Below, one piece after another: positions 33,401 through 41,699 of a DNA stretch of 64,000 nucleotides (its first letter is position 1; every line of letters starts with the position of its first letter). This DNA comes from Schistocephalus solidus. Taxonomy: Eukaryota; Platyhelminthes; Cestoda; Diphyllobothriidea; Diphyllobothriidae. A program made the position numbers and the translations under genes. Where the stretch lies: the NCBI GenBank assembly GCA_017591395.1, contig WEDG01000803.1, positions 184,394-248,393 of the forward strand, written 5' to 3'. The notes beneath the pieces were generated by a model. It was not told where the DNA came from and did no database searches. It saw only the letters and a list, made by a program, of their open reading frames with translations.

Positions 33401-34807
33401 TGCTGGTCTGAAGTGGTCTAATGGATCTAGTTTTACAGTTCCAGATGCGACCATAAGGCAGATTAAACATACAATAACTGACTTTTTTGTGTCCCTACAT
33501 CCGAATGTTTTTTTTCCGTGAGAATCGCTTATACGCTTTCCAACCTCCTACAATAACAAGGGGTTAGAAACTGTGCGAGGTAGTCCATCTGGTTGAATCT
33601 AGATTAACTGCTTTGGAAATCCTGCTTGGGCAGTCAGCTGACTGTATCAGAATTGGTGGATTCCCCACGTCTTAGTAGGCTGGGCGGATAACAAGACCCA
33701 AGTGTGATAAAACTTATGGCTCCCGGTGGGCTCTCGTAGCTCTGTAGGCTAGAGCTTTGGCTGTACCAATGCTTTCCCCAGCTGGCCTGGGTTCGTATCC
33801 CACCGAGGACACCGAGTATTTTACAAGGGGAGTCATATGAATTAACAGCAACTCTAATCTTAACCCTGGTACAAAGTTGAACCTTAAATCAAAACAAAAT
33901 GTCCTCCAAATGTAGCGCAAAGCCTTCTGCATAGTGAACGGCACTTGTGACCGTGTTTTAACACTTTTTCTAGCATGTTTCCAAATTTCTATATAAAAAA
34001 ATTACCGGTAAGCTGCTGTTTTGACAAAAATGCGCTGTGTTCTTGTTTCTAGGCTTTGCGTGGCCTTCAATGAACTGAAGCCGTTAGGGTTGCGCGCTCT
34101 TGGAAAGATGATGTTTGAAAATGACACGATCCAGTGCCTCTACATCTGGGGGAATGAATTCAATGACGATGTTTGTGAGGTAACTTATATAGTCTATTAT
34201 GCGTTGTTAGCCGATGTATTTTCTCTGCATCGGAGTCTCGCCTATGAAAGTAATGTATCCAAGTAACCATGCTTTAGACAAAACTTTAGTAAGCTCACGG
34301 GATCTCGGACGATATCTATTTGAAGAACTTAAAATGCAGTACTTTTACCTTGGTCACGCTAGAATTCGCCTATTTTAGGGCCATCTGATAGCAGGCTTTC
34401 TACTGGGAGCTGAGAGGAAATGCCCTCAAAAGACACCAGTCCCCTTACAGTAGAATAAATGTTTGCGCATTTTACACGTGAACTCTGTACGTTCTGCAGG
34501 TGGTGGGAAAGGGCTGAGAGTATCCGAGGGAGTTAGACTGTTGTTTAAACAGCTAACCTTTGATTATACGATGTAGAACTTGTTGGCGTATAGTACATTT
34601 TGGAGTTTTGTTACATTACAGTTATTTTCTCAACTCCTGCTGATTGGGCGATTAACGGAAGACTGCACGGACGTTCGACCCTACAAAGTGGACGGTCACA
34701 CATACCTCGGAATGCTTAATCACGACTGTGATTATCGTCGCTATCGATTCGCCGTTCCCTGGTGGAAGAGTCAGGCACCTGCAGATCGTTCAATTGCTCT
34801 CTTCTAG
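18360..34807 (+). CDS. LRRC34: LRRC34-like leucine-rich repeat protein, 9 exons
   Basis: Exons are 18360-18490, 22359-22551, 24393-24476, 25414-25542, 26585-26716, 30583-30701, 31170-31325, 34053-34179 and 34622-34807. They total 1257 bases, 418 residues plus a stop. Every junction has GT..AG and matching phase. Ribonuclease-inhibitor-type repeats of about 28 residues show as LDLRYNRL, LNLMGNDI, LTMTGNQI, LDISVNRI, LDLSFNRI and LYIWGNEF. The middle block INLDRPLLF with a following QEE, and the C-terminal DVRPYKVDGHTYL block, are what I recognise from LRRC34, and the length agrees with that family. Mammalian LRRC34 has been reported as a nucleolar protein in pluripotent cells; its role in flatworms is unknown. 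There is no signal peptide or membrane segment. The start ATG has A at -3. Confidence 0.88.
18491..22358 (+). other. LRRC34 intron 1
   Basis: It contains the foldback at 18818-18928 and a short fragment of the LINE-3'-end family near 19360-19480 (GGTAGACATCGTCGGACTAC). The open frames at 20401-20934, 21081-21377 and 22033-22251 have no recognisable motifs, and I treat them as intronic noise. Confidence 0.6.
18818..18928. repeat. Foldback (imperfect inverted repeat)
   Basis: Two 49-base arms (18818-18866 and 18880-18928) match as reverse complements at about 39 of 49 positions, around a 13-base loop. The arms begin GTTTCA and share CTCACT, ATCCA and CAGAAGCAAA blocks. It may be a small foldback transposon. 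It lies in intron 1, about 330 bases after the donor. Confidence 0.8.
22359..22551 (+). CDS. LRRC34: LRRC34 exon 2
   Basis: The acceptor is CTACATAG|TGGCGG and the donor AAG|GTACGT, ending in phase 0. It codes for residues 44-108 and includes the first clear repeat, LDLRYNRLTNEGAVSIGAFL. Confidence 0.88.
22552..24392 (+). other. LRRC34 intron 2
   Basis: Mostly unremarkable AT-rich sequence. The last 430 bases hold an inverted pair of tRNA-derived SINE remnants described separately. Confidence 0.6.
23966..24312. mobile_element. Inverted pair of SINE remnants with 37-base direct repeats
   Basis: A minus-oriented remnant at about 23966-24022 (GACTGG, TTAATAAGCC, GAAC, TGGCCATCCAG on the minus strand) is followed by a plus-oriented copy at about 24090-24312 (box B GGTTCAAATCC, then CTGATAATGG and GCCATTTCGGTC). 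The plus copy is bracketed by a 37-base direct repeat, at 24033-24069 and 24317-24353, that differs at only about three positions. This is long for a target-site duplication but placed like one. Confidence 0.65.
24393..24476 (+). CDS. LRRC34: LRRC34 exon 3
   Basis: The acceptor is TCTCTCATAG|ACG and the donor AAG|GTATGG. At 84 bases it codes for exactly one 28-residue repeat (residues 109-136, with LNLMGNDIGEEGALAISEGL). SINE pairs lie on both sides. Confidence 0.88.
24605..24900. mobile_element. Head-to-head pair of tRNA-derived SINEs
   Basis: The minus-oriented left part (about 24605-24700) carries a complete hammerhead-like core and a box A like TGACTCAATGGTAAGAG. The plus-oriented right part (about 24695-24900) starts at a B-box-like GGGTTAGATCC and runs through GCCAGAAATGGCCATTCCAG into the GTCTTTGCTGG body. 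The pair overlaps at the tRNA-like part, giving a palindromic layout. Confidence 0.7.
24613..24657 (-). ncRNA. Candidate hammerhead ribozyme in SINE
   Basis: Minus strand 5' to 3': GACTGT (stem I), CTGACGA (core box), TGGCT-TATA-AGCCA (perfect stem II), GAAA (core box), TGGCC-ATT (minimal stem III ending in an NUH site, AUU) and CCGGTC (stem I). Stem I pairs at five of six positions with one G-U. All invariant core bases are present. Predicted cleavage is after ATT. Short stem III hammerheads are known from Penelope-like elements; activity here is untested. Confidence 0.6.
25414..25542 (+). CDS. LRRC34: LRRC34 exon 4
   Basis: The acceptor is CATTTAAAG|ATA and the donor CAG|GTAAGA. It codes for residues 137-179, with LTMTGNQIKSKGGVHLAHAL and the start of the next repeat. 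Confidence 0.88.
25543..26584 (+). other. LRRC34 intron 4
   Basis: No repeat or reading frame that I recognise. The frames at 26198-26386 and 26431-26703 are noise or overlap exon 5 in the wrong frame. Confidence 0.5.
26585..26716 (+). CDS. LRRC34: LRRC34 exon 5
   Basis: The acceptor is CGTTTTTCAG|GAT and the donor TGT|GTGAGT. It codes for residues 180-223, including GINLDRPLLF, an insertion between repeats that is characteristic of LRRC34. Confidence 0.88.
26717..30582 (+). other. LRRC34 intron 5
   Basis: This is the longest intron after the first. It contains a diverged LINE-3'-end-like copy at 27185-27385. The rest is AT-rich without recognisable motifs. Confidence 0.55.
27185..27385 (-). 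repeat. LINE-3'-end-like repeat, diverged copy
   Basis: On the + strand it has the block order TGGTGCAGGGATGCTGACTTGCG, CTACCTCACTCTCTG, CATCTGGGCCCGGTGACAAG and GACCGGAGATGG. These match the core of copies A-F but with many substitutions, so it is an old insertion. Confidence 0.75.
30583..30701 (+). CDS. LRRC34: LRRC34 exon 6
   Basis: The acceptor is TTTCTTTACAG|CTG. I place the donor at AGCGT|GTAGGT because that leaves two bases, which join the first base of exon 7 to give Val and complete LDISVNRI. It codes for residues 224-262 plus part of 263. Confidence 0.85.
30702..31169 (+). other. LRRC34 intron 6
   Basis: A 468-base intron. Its right half (from about 31010) is duplicated at about 59035-59193 together with exon 7. 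Confidence 0.6.
31170..31325 (+). CDS. LRRC34: LRRC34 exon 7
   Basis: The acceptor is TTCCCCCAG|GAAC and the donor AAAGT|GTGAGA. It codes for residues 263-314, including LTVLDLSFNRIQCAGAIAIA. A decayed copy of this exon and its flanks lies at 59194-59349. Confidence 0.88.
31480..32900 (-). mobile_element. Penelope-like element relic (RT and GIY-YIG)
   Basis: Read on the minus strand, a reverse transcriptase end is visible: QRLESLVFKHH near 32530-32580, then a damaged active-site region in place of YVDD, then LTLNERFNTIFLDIRF and EEENNQLAFLDVIVCR (32360-32470) with KVFRRAANMTQ. A GIY-YIG-type endonuclease region follows, with RPVATIRRQL and RWRTGKT at 31880-32050. This RT-then-GIY-YIG order is that of Penelope-like retroelements, which are common in flatworms. 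Stops and frameshifts are frequent. It sits antisense inside LRRC34 intron 7. Its 3' part is copied at 59480-60349. Confidence 0.82.
33125..33300 (-). repeat. LINE-3'-end-like repeat, diverged copy
   Basis: On the + strand it contains GTGGTGCAGGGACGGTGACT, CTGCATCTTTCTCACT and CCTCATCTGGGCCCACTGTC, the core of the copy A-F family, strongly diverged. Confidence 0.75.
33310..33600. repeat. Segment duplicated at 51300-51600
   Basis: Shared landmarks include CGCAAATGTTGAGGCATTCA-like, GCTGGTCTGAAGTGGT-like, GCGACCATAAGGCAGATTAA and TCCGTGAGAATCGC. The two copies run on into the tRNA-related repeat in the same order. Confidence 0.8.
33600..33850 (+). repeat. tRNA-related repeat (SINE-like)
   Basis: The tRNA-like part at 33728-33809 has a decayed box A (TAGCTCTGTAGGCTAGAGC) and box B (GGTTCGTATCC). 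Left flank motifs TGCTTGGGCAGTCAG and AGTAGGCTGGGCGG match the unit at 17.7 kb (opposite strand) and the one at 51.7 kb. It is a decayed repeat, not a tRNA gene. Confidence 0.75.
34053..34179 (+). CDS. LRRC34: LRRC34 exon 8
   Basis: The acceptor is TTGTTTCTAG|GCTT and the donor GAG|GTAACT, in phase 0. It codes for residues 315-357, including IQCLYIWGNEF. There is no second copy in the window. Confidence 0.88.
34180..34621 (+). other. LRRC34 intron 8
   Basis: Its last part, with TTTGATTATACGATGTAGAA and CTTGTTGGCGTA, is repeated before each decayed copy of exon 9, at 37.39, 54.95 and 60.51 kb. Confidence 0.7.
34622..34807 (+). CDS. LRRC34: LRRC34 exon 9 (terminal)
   Basis: The acceptor is ACATTACAG|TTATTTTC. 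It codes for residues 358-418 and ends in TAG at 34805-34807. The DVRPYKVDGHTYL block is the conserved C-terminal signature of the family. Three decayed copies of its start or whole lie at 37464, 55023 and 60578. Confidence 0.88.
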   Translation, partial: LFSQLLLIGRLTEDCTDVRPYKVDGHTYLGMLNHDCDYRRYRFAVPWWKSQAPADRSIALF

Positions 34808-36520
34808 ACTGAAAACGTCCTTTGCATTCAACCTTACTTTTTAGAACGTCCTAGACGAAGTAGTTTCGAAGAGGACACAGTGATCGAGTTCCTCTCGTCG
34901 ATTACTTTCGTATTACCGTATTGTCTGCTTACCTTGCTTTCTCCTAAAACTTACTGTGAATTGCTCTGATGTTTGGACTTTGCTAGTGTACCTGGTGTTA
35001 TTCCTTGCCGCAAATTTATATGAAATCCTGACCAGCGATTTCTTCAGAGATCCGGCTTTTCTGTGGGTTTGCAATTTAATCTCAGATAGAGTCCGTTAAA
35101 CAGCGTAAATAAATTATGAAACAATGTTTTTTTGCTTTTTGGACTGTGGGTGCATACAGAAAATCTTAAGCGCAAATGTGTGATGGCTTTCAGGATACAC
35201 TATATGTCTTTAAGTACAGAACCATCAAACCCTACCTTTACTGACACTGTAATCTTCGTGATTGTGTAATTTTGGGCCTGAACACACCTACTGTTTGATT
35301 ATGAAAATGAGAACTCATGGCTTGGGACTTGAACTTACTTTGAGAAAATGGCTGTTATGGTCCATTAACCTGAAGTTTCGATTGTCAGAATGTGTCCTCA
35401 GAGAGAGCTTACCCTTCTGCTTGGCTAAGGGGATTTACAAACACATTGAAAGGTTGCTTTAGTCAAGAAGCCGTTATCCGCTTGATTTTTAGGTCAGGAT
35501 ATATTTAACAGAGAGATAATTCTTATCGCAAACGATTAATAACAATTCCCCGGTTAAAAGTGCCGCATCGTCAACCCTCATCAACCTACCAATCCTGACG
35601 TATTCATTGGTCATAACGCGATTATATAATGAGAATTCAACGTAGAAAAGCGAACCTCACAGAACGAAGGTACGCGAGGATGCTTTTAACTTGTCTTAAG
35701 CATGTTAAACCTTGTCATTAATGAAAGATAACATACAGCTATGGACAAATATGTGTTCAAGTCACGTGGAGCCTACGGGTTCTCTTCAAGGCATTTTTAA
35801 AATGGAGCATTTTCATCTTGTACCTCAGCGTATCAATTAATAAGAGCTACAAACCTACTGTCCCAGTAAGCACGTATTTACCTTCATTGCAAATAAACCA
35901 CCTTTTCGTCATTTGCTATAGAGTTATAGTTGCTAGTAGGATGGCAAAGTTAAGCGTTCCGGGATGCCGTTTCGGGAAACGGACGAAACTTGTTTACCGT
36001 CCTATGTGGGCAACTCTTAGCTTAAAAAGGACATTAAAAGGAAAAAAGCAATACTTTAAACTTTCAAGGAGTGGCAATAGTCGGTCAATGAATCTAAAAG
36101 ACAACGACTCATATACGAATTAATATACTTAAATGCCGACTCCATCAACACACATATGTACTATCTTGCGGCCTTATAATTTCCTCAGAAAGTGATCGTT
36201 ACCTTCGGATAAATCAGTTTAAACTGTGCTTTGTAGGTCAAGACCGTAAGCTGATATTCATACGTAGGTCGGCGTCTATCACCCATAGTGGAGAGACCGC
36301 GTCTACTTCATTTTACTGCCAACATGAAGCCAGTCGCATAAATTGCGGTATAATACACCTTAGTGACAGCAAAGACATACACTGAAAGTCCAGACAGATT
36401 TTCTCAGATAATCTGACACTGCTTCACACAGCTGTGACGGGTTCGGTTCATCTAATGGTAAATGCTCCAGTTTGAAATTGGAGCCGCAGCATAGACTGGC
36501 AGAATATCAGCGAAAATATT
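34808..36520 (+). other. LRRC34 3' flank, no further gene
   Basis: The first ~800 bases (to about 35620) are copied, diverged, at 55208-55760 and 60763-61430; TGATTATGAAAATGAGAACT near 35297 is a landmark. The frames at 35262-35462 and 35818-36123 lack motifs. Confidence 0.55.
35108..35113 (+). promoter_or_regulatory. Candidate LRRC34 polyadenylation signal
   Basis: An AATAAA hexamer lies about 300 bases after the LRRC34 stop codon, the first perfect one I see downstream. Its use is inferred from position only. Confidence 0.45.
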
Positions 36521-36979
36521 TGTATTGACTTTTAGCTAGTAAATATGCTGCAATTAAAGTTCATCATATAAAATAAATATTTTCTGCCAGTTGGCAGTTT
36601 CCAAATAAAATGCTGCTGTTCTGCGATGGCTGATGCAGAGCACTTCCACAAAATTCTGGAGTAAAGAAATCCAGAGGATGCAAGCCTACAAAATAAGACA
36701 ATTTTTGCAACATTTTAAGTGCAGGTTTCAGACAATATTATTCAGGCAGAGGGTCATCTACTGTTAAGCAAATTGCCGAAATGTATTTGAAGCCAAATGC
36801 TTGGGTCGTGTTAACGGCGAAGTCGGTTACCAGCATGATTTCCTGATTCAAGGTGGCGAAATCCTGCGGGTAGATACTGTCAAGCACATTTGCCCATGCG
36901 TATCATAGAGAACCCCACGTGACAGTTTTTTACCTGCAATTATTACTTCGTGATTTTGAACTCTGCATCGCGTTGTGCT

Positions 36980-37042
36980 ATCCCATTTATCCCATTTATC
37001 CCATTTATCCCATTTTCAGCTCTCTCTCTCTCTCTCTCTTGC
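36980..37042. repeat. TCCCATTTAT decamer repeat and (CT)n
   Basis: About three and a half direct copies of a TCCCATTTAT decamer are followed by about eleven CT units. The duplicate copy at 54,580 lacks the decamers and has a shorter CT run, so this tract expanded after duplication. Confidence 0.9.
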
Positions 37043-37390
37043 TCTTTAAGAATCATAATAGGACAAGAGTGGTGGAGCCAAATCAAAGAACTAATCGATA
37101 CAAAGCGTCTTAACGCGGAGGCTTTAAAGAACCGATTAAAATTTATTCATTTTTGCTCTTGATAAACTAACAGTGGCGAACATTCAGAAGCAATCTGTTA
37201 GTCATACCTTACTTTCGTCTTTAGCATCTATCCGATCCTCTTCTGTTTTCAACCTCAAGTTCAGTAAGACATATTTTTTGAATTAAAAATTTACAGAAAC
37301 CCCGTACCACAAGCATACACTTCGTTCTTCTGAAAGGTTGATGCTTGATGCATGTAGCCAAGCGCTAAATTGAGCGATACTGTTGTTCCA

Positions 37391-37475
37391 CAGCTAACCT
37401 TTGATTATACGATGTAGAACTTGTTGGCGTACAGTCTATTTTTGGAGTTTTGTTGCATTACATATATTTTCTCAG
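37391..37475 (+). pseudogene. Truncated copy of LRRC34 intron 8 / exon 9 start
   Basis: It contains CTAACCTTTGATTATACGAT through GCATTACATATATTTTCTCAG. The acceptor AG has become AT, and only about 12 bases of exon 9 (37464-37475) remain before a jump into a LINE-3'-end-like repeat. Confidence 0.8.
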
Positions 37476-37770
37476 GGCACAGCGGGCCTCATTGGAGTTC
37501 TACTTTCATAAAAAAACTTGGGGGCTGGGTCGTGATAGCATGCCTAGGTGCATGTTAACGCTGCGCCAGGCACCTGCACCAGATCAATCTTCTGGGCTTC
37601 TTGAATCAGTCTTGACATCAGACACAGATGGTCGAGGGAAGAGAGAGAGAGAGACTGCGGAAGATGCAGCGCAAGTTACCGTTCCTATGCTACCATCCTG
37701 TGGAGCACATGGTAGACCTCGTCAAACGTGACTGTGGAGCTGTCGTGCACGTATCCGGTCCTGTTGATAT
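37476..37770 (+). repeat. LINE-3'-end-like repeat, long form, copy 1
   Basis: Landmarks are GGCACAGCGGGCCTCATTGG, GGGGCTGGGTCGTGATAGCA, CCTGCACCAGATCA, TCTTGACATCAGACACAGATG, AGATGCAGCGCAAGTTACCG, GTGGAGCACATGGTAGACCT and GACTGTGGAGCTGTCG. These are the reverse complement of the blocks in copies A-F, so this copy is in sense orientation on +. Three longer relatives lie at 42, 52.6 and 55.8 kb. Confidence 0.85.
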
Positions 37771-37779
37771 TTTCCACCC

Positions 37780-38280
37780 CCTCTGTTCGAATGATCGATA
37801 GACGCTAGAACAACCTAGCATAACAGATAATTTTACTGTCAGATTCTTGAAGCACCAACGAAATAATGCCACAAAGATGGAATAATTAGACGCGTTCTTA
37901 ACGCGGTTTAAATTCCATTCAAAAATATGCACACAATTTTACCACACTTTTATCCGAAAACGTATCAGAATAATGTTAGTGTTGTTGCCCTAAGATGTGT
38001 CCATTGAATGTTATATAAATCCCCTTTGTATGCAAGACAAAAAAGTTAAATGAGGTTATTTCAATAGAAACAAACACCCCGGAATTTAACACAACTCAAA
38101 CTTCAATTGGTATCACACGGTTAACTAAACTGGCCTCAAAAATGTTTGGCTATGAACACTTCATCGGGTATTTTCTTAGCAATTCCATTTGAATTGAATA
38201 ATTGAAATAGAACTATGGACATTGCAAATAAATGAAAAAAGAATCCTTGCGTTGTCTTGAAGTTTACACATCAGAGAACT
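37780..38280. repeat. Patchwork of duplicated pieces
   Basis: 37840-37930 resembles 43240-43350 (CACCAACGAAATAATGCCAC). 37960-38170 resembles 53865-54070 (TTGTTGCCCT, GTATGCAAGAC-like, TGGCCTCAAAAATGTTTGG-like). No gene is recognised. Confidence 0.65.
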
Positions 38281-40125
38281 TGCCTTCAAATACTTAGGAA
38301 TTTTTAAATAAGGATGGATGTCCTGGCATTACATACACAATCAAAATTCCCATTTTTATGTTTTGGATCTGAACGCAGATGGAGCCACAAAACGTACCTG
38401 CCGAAAGTGCGCTGCAGTTTTCTTCTTACCTAGATTATGAGAGACAATTATCCAAATTTTAATCGGAATAAAAGCACCAATATACACTGCATTAAATTTA
38501 TTGCCTCGCCGAGATCAAGTTCGCTTGTTGCATATGAATGAGGTTTTGAATGAGGGCATGCAACAGACTGTCCATTGATTCTGGTTATGTTCAACGTCAT
38601 CCCAACCGAAAAAGAGGCACAAGGACTGGATATTCGTTTTGATTACATTCGGGCGGTGGAAGCCTTGCACAGCATCTACTGCATGCTCTTTTTCCTAACG
38701 AACCTCTGCACGGTTTCACAACACAGTAAATTAAACTTGAAAAATATATTAATTTGCACGTTATAATTTATGAGGACATGTTTGAGCCAATTTGAGTTTG
38801 TAGATATATACCTTCTTCTGCATAATGTTTGTTTATTGCATCGTTATTCGGGTCTCCTGCAAGAGGCAGAGCAAGTGAAGCGAACAAATAGTCGTTGCAG
38901 ATGAAACATTTATCGCCTAGGTTTTCAAATGAACTCAAACTCGGGGCATGTGATGGATGATAAATTTAGCCAAAGCGGTTTAGGATTAGCAAGACACAAA
39001 CAAATAAATTGAAAGCTTCTTTAAGTCCCACAATGTCTGGTTTCCTACGAGAAAACTGATCATTGTGAGTTCGAGGTCGACAAATCACAAACTTATAGAT
39101 TCTGCATTATGGCGTAAACTAAATTTCATGAATTTATTGATTTACTTTCGTATGCGTTATAAGATATTAAGGAAACGAAAGTAAACGTATTTTGTATGAT
39201 AGAACGTCAGGGGAAAATGTACTTCTAATGAATTCATTTCAACATGCATATGTCCTTTATAGCTTAACTCAAGTGCACCTTAAGAATACTGGCATACATT
39301 TTGAATTATACTTAAGTTGATAAGGCACAACAAAACTATCCGAAGCCAATTGGTCAACGTCTACTAGCAGCAGCACAAGCGTCTGCCATAAGGTTTAAGA
39401 AGCCGGTCTTGTGCGCACAAACGAACCTCGTACAAGCTCCGCGGTTAGCTTGTCCAACTGCCACGTAATTGCATGCATTCTCCTGCGCCATCTCTGTCCT
39501 TCCACTTCCCCGGGAACGGCTCTACCAAACACTCACTGCCACTTATCATACTGTTTCTTATCAAACTGTTTCTTATCATCCTGCCCCCACGCACACCTCT
39601 CAGGCAACTCACACAAACGGACGAATATTATTCATTTCATGTTCTAAATTTCTACTACGTTCCAATGTTTCCCTATGACTGTACTGACCTGAACAGAAGT
39701 TATCAAAAGCAAGGCGTATGCTCGCCAATCGTCTTTTGAATATTTCAATGGGATTTTTTTCAACCTTTAAAACGCTTAGTTGCAGTTGATTTGGAAATTC
39801 CGCATGGCGCTTCACAGTACGCAGCTATTAAAAACTTCGAAGACGGCTCACTTGGTCCCAAGAGACGAGCTAAAAGTGAAAAGGCGATGAATATGGAGTT
39901 CTTGGAATACGTATAAGTGTGATTTAAGTCAAGAAAATAATAATTAAAGGAATCCTATTAGAAAGGGCAGCTTCCAGTTATTTATTAATCTATCGCAAAA
40001 ACTTGGCAAGTATTAAGTAGATACCTGTAAGTATGAACTTTAAAATGAGCCTTAATTGACTTTATTTTTTTCAGCAAATATAAATAGTGAAAATTCTATA
40101 AGCTCAGTGATTAACCACTTTCTGA
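38280..40125. repeat. Segmental duplication copy 1 (with 44800-46990)
   Basis: Shared landmarks run in the same order in both copies: TGTTTTGGATCTGAACGCA, TACACTGCATTAAATTTATT, GATCAAGTTCGCTTGTTGCA, GAAGCCTTGCACA, the exon-like block near 39.8 kb, TATTAAGTAGATACCTG and ATGAGCCTTAATTGACTTT. Divergence and indels are substantial, so this is an old duplication. The frame at 38575-38766 is interrupted in the second copy. Confidence 0.82.
39775..39917 (+). other. Exon-like coding block, unidentified
   Basis: A frame reads VDLEIPHGASQYAAIKNFED, then GSLGPKRRAKSEKAMNMEFLEY, then reaches a donor-like GTATAAGT at 39910. A relative at 46640-46770 keeps IPYQAFQYVAS and DGSPGPKRRAK but has stops. I do not recognise the protein. 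It could be a decayed exon of a duplicated gene or a transposase helix-turn-helix end. Confidence 0.35.
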
Positions 40126-40130
40126 TAATT

Positions 40131-40148
40131 CCTTATATATATATATAT

Positions 40149-40206
<58 letters not shown>
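40131..40206. repeat. (AT)n microsatellite
   Basis: About 75 bases of alternating AT with one CAAT break. It forms the left border of the tandem SINE array. Confidence 0.98.
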
Positions 40207-40210
<4 letters not shown>

Positions 40211-40345
40211 GTGTTTGGCTCACCGATCTGCTTAAGGAACATTTATGCTCCGTTGCGCCCTGGAACTCAGACTAGAGCCCTCACAGACGGTCGCATAGCG
40301 ACATGTAGTATATGTTGATGATAAGAAACCGACAAAAACAGGGGA

Positions 40346-40390
40346 GACCGGAATGGCTATTTCTGGCTTATTAGCAGTCATCAGCCAGTC
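40346..40390 (-). ncRNA. Candidate hammerhead ribozyme, array unit 1
   Basis: Minus strand: GACTGG (stem I), CTGATGA, CTGCTAATAAGCCA (stem II, weakened to three central pairs), GAAA, TAGCC-ATT, CCGGTC (stem I). Stem I pairs at all six positions with one G-U. The core boxes are canonical. The family consensus for stem II appears to be CGGCT/AGCC, so this copy has lost a pair. Confidence 0.6.
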
Positions 40391-41254
40391 ACACTTAATC
40401 CCAAGTGTGGCACACCTAGGATTTGAACCCGAGACCTTTAGTAATTGAGTCGAAACCTCTACCATTGAGCCACGGGCTCGTTGCTTTGTCGGTTGCGATC
40501 GGGAATATGATGATAGTGTGTGGCTCACAGATCTGCTTCAGGAACATATTTGTTCCGTTGTGCCCTGGAACTCAGACTAGAGCCCTCACAGACGGTCGCA
40601 TAGCGACGTGTAGCATATGTTGATAATGTGAAACCGACAAAGACCAGGGAGACCGGAATGTCCATTTCTGGCTTTTTGGCCGTATCAGCTAGTTAAATTT
40701 AATCCCGCGTGGCACACCTGGGATTTGAACCTGCGACCTTTGGTAATTGAGTCGAACGTTTCACCATTGAGCCACGGGCTCGTTGCTTTGTCGGTTGTGA
40801 ACGGGAATATAATGATAGCGTGTGGCTCACAGATCTGTTTAAGGAGCATTTATGTTCCGTTGTGCCCTGAACTCAGACTAGAGCCCCTCACAGACGGTCA
40901 CATAGCGATGTGCAGCATATGCTGATAATGTGAAACCGATAAAGACCAGGGAGACCGAAATGTCCATTTCTGGCTTATTAGCCGTATCAGCCAGTCAAAC
41001 TTAATCCCTAGTGTGGCACACCTGGGATTTAAACCCGCGACCTTTTGGTAATTGAGTCGAACGTTTCACCATTGAGCCACGGGCTCGTTGCTCTGTCGGT
41101 CGCGATCGGGAATATGATGATAGTGTGTGGCTCACCGATCTGCTTAAGGAACATTTATGTTCCGTTGTGCCCTGAACTCAGACTAGAGCCCTCACAGACG
41201 GTCGCATAGCGACGTGTAGCATATGCTGATAATAAGAAAGCGACAAAACCTGGA

Positions 41255-41299
41255 GACCAGAATGGCTATTTCTGACTTAGTAGCCGTCATCAGCCAGTC
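41255..41299 (-). ncRNA. Candidate hammerhead ribozyme, array unit 4
   Basis: Minus strand: GACTGG, CTGATGA, CGGCT-ACTA-AGTC (stem II with four pairs, one G-U), GAAA, TAGCC-ATT, CTGGTC. Stem I pairs at six of six with two G-U pairs. Units 2 and 3 have lost one base of the CTGATGA box, and unit 5 has CTAATGA and GAAG, so units 1 and 4 are the best preserved. Confidence 0.6.
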
Positions 41300-41699
41300 A
41301 AACTTAATCCCAAGTTTGGCACACCTGGGATTTGAACCCGCGACCTTTGGTAATTGAGTCAAACGTTTCACCATTGAGCCACGGGCTCGTTGCTTTGTCG
41401 GTTGCGATCGGGAATATGATAATAATGTGTGGCTCACCGATCTGCTTAAGGAACATTTAAGTTCCGTTGTGCCCTGGAACTCAGACAAGAGTACTCACAG
41501 GCAGTCGCATAGCAACGTGTAGCATATGTTGATAATTTGGAACCGACAAAGACAAGGGAAACCGGAATGGCCACTTCTGGCTTATTAACCGTCATTAGCC
41601 AGTCATACCAAATCCCAAGTGTGAAAAACCTGGGATTCGAACACGCGACCTTTGGTATTTGGTGTTTTTTTTGCCACACGCTTTTGAACATAGGAGGCA

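Larger units (their letters stand above)
31326..34052 (+). other. LRRC34 intron 7
   Basis: It contains the Penelope-like relic, a LINE-3'-end-like copy, a block shared with 51300-51600, and a tRNA-related repeat, each listed separately. Confidence 0.6.
36524..37475 (+). repeat. Segmental duplication copy 1 (with 54112-55034)
   Basis: The segment matches 54112-55034 closely, from CTTTTAGCTAGTAAATATGC through the GGCTGATGCAGAGCACTTCC block, a CT microsatellite, and the LRRC34 intron 8 tail. It ends abruptly inside the exon 9 start. A third partial copy of its middle lies at 61520-61850. A coding-like block that is open at 54213-54500 is frameshifted here by base losses near 36650. Confidence 0.88.

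Noticed and set aside
40300..40340. TTGATGATAAGAAAC at the unit end as an alternative hammerhead core
   Set aside because: The would-be stem II is only three bases, and the other units have TGATAATGTGAAAC; no complementary stem I was found.
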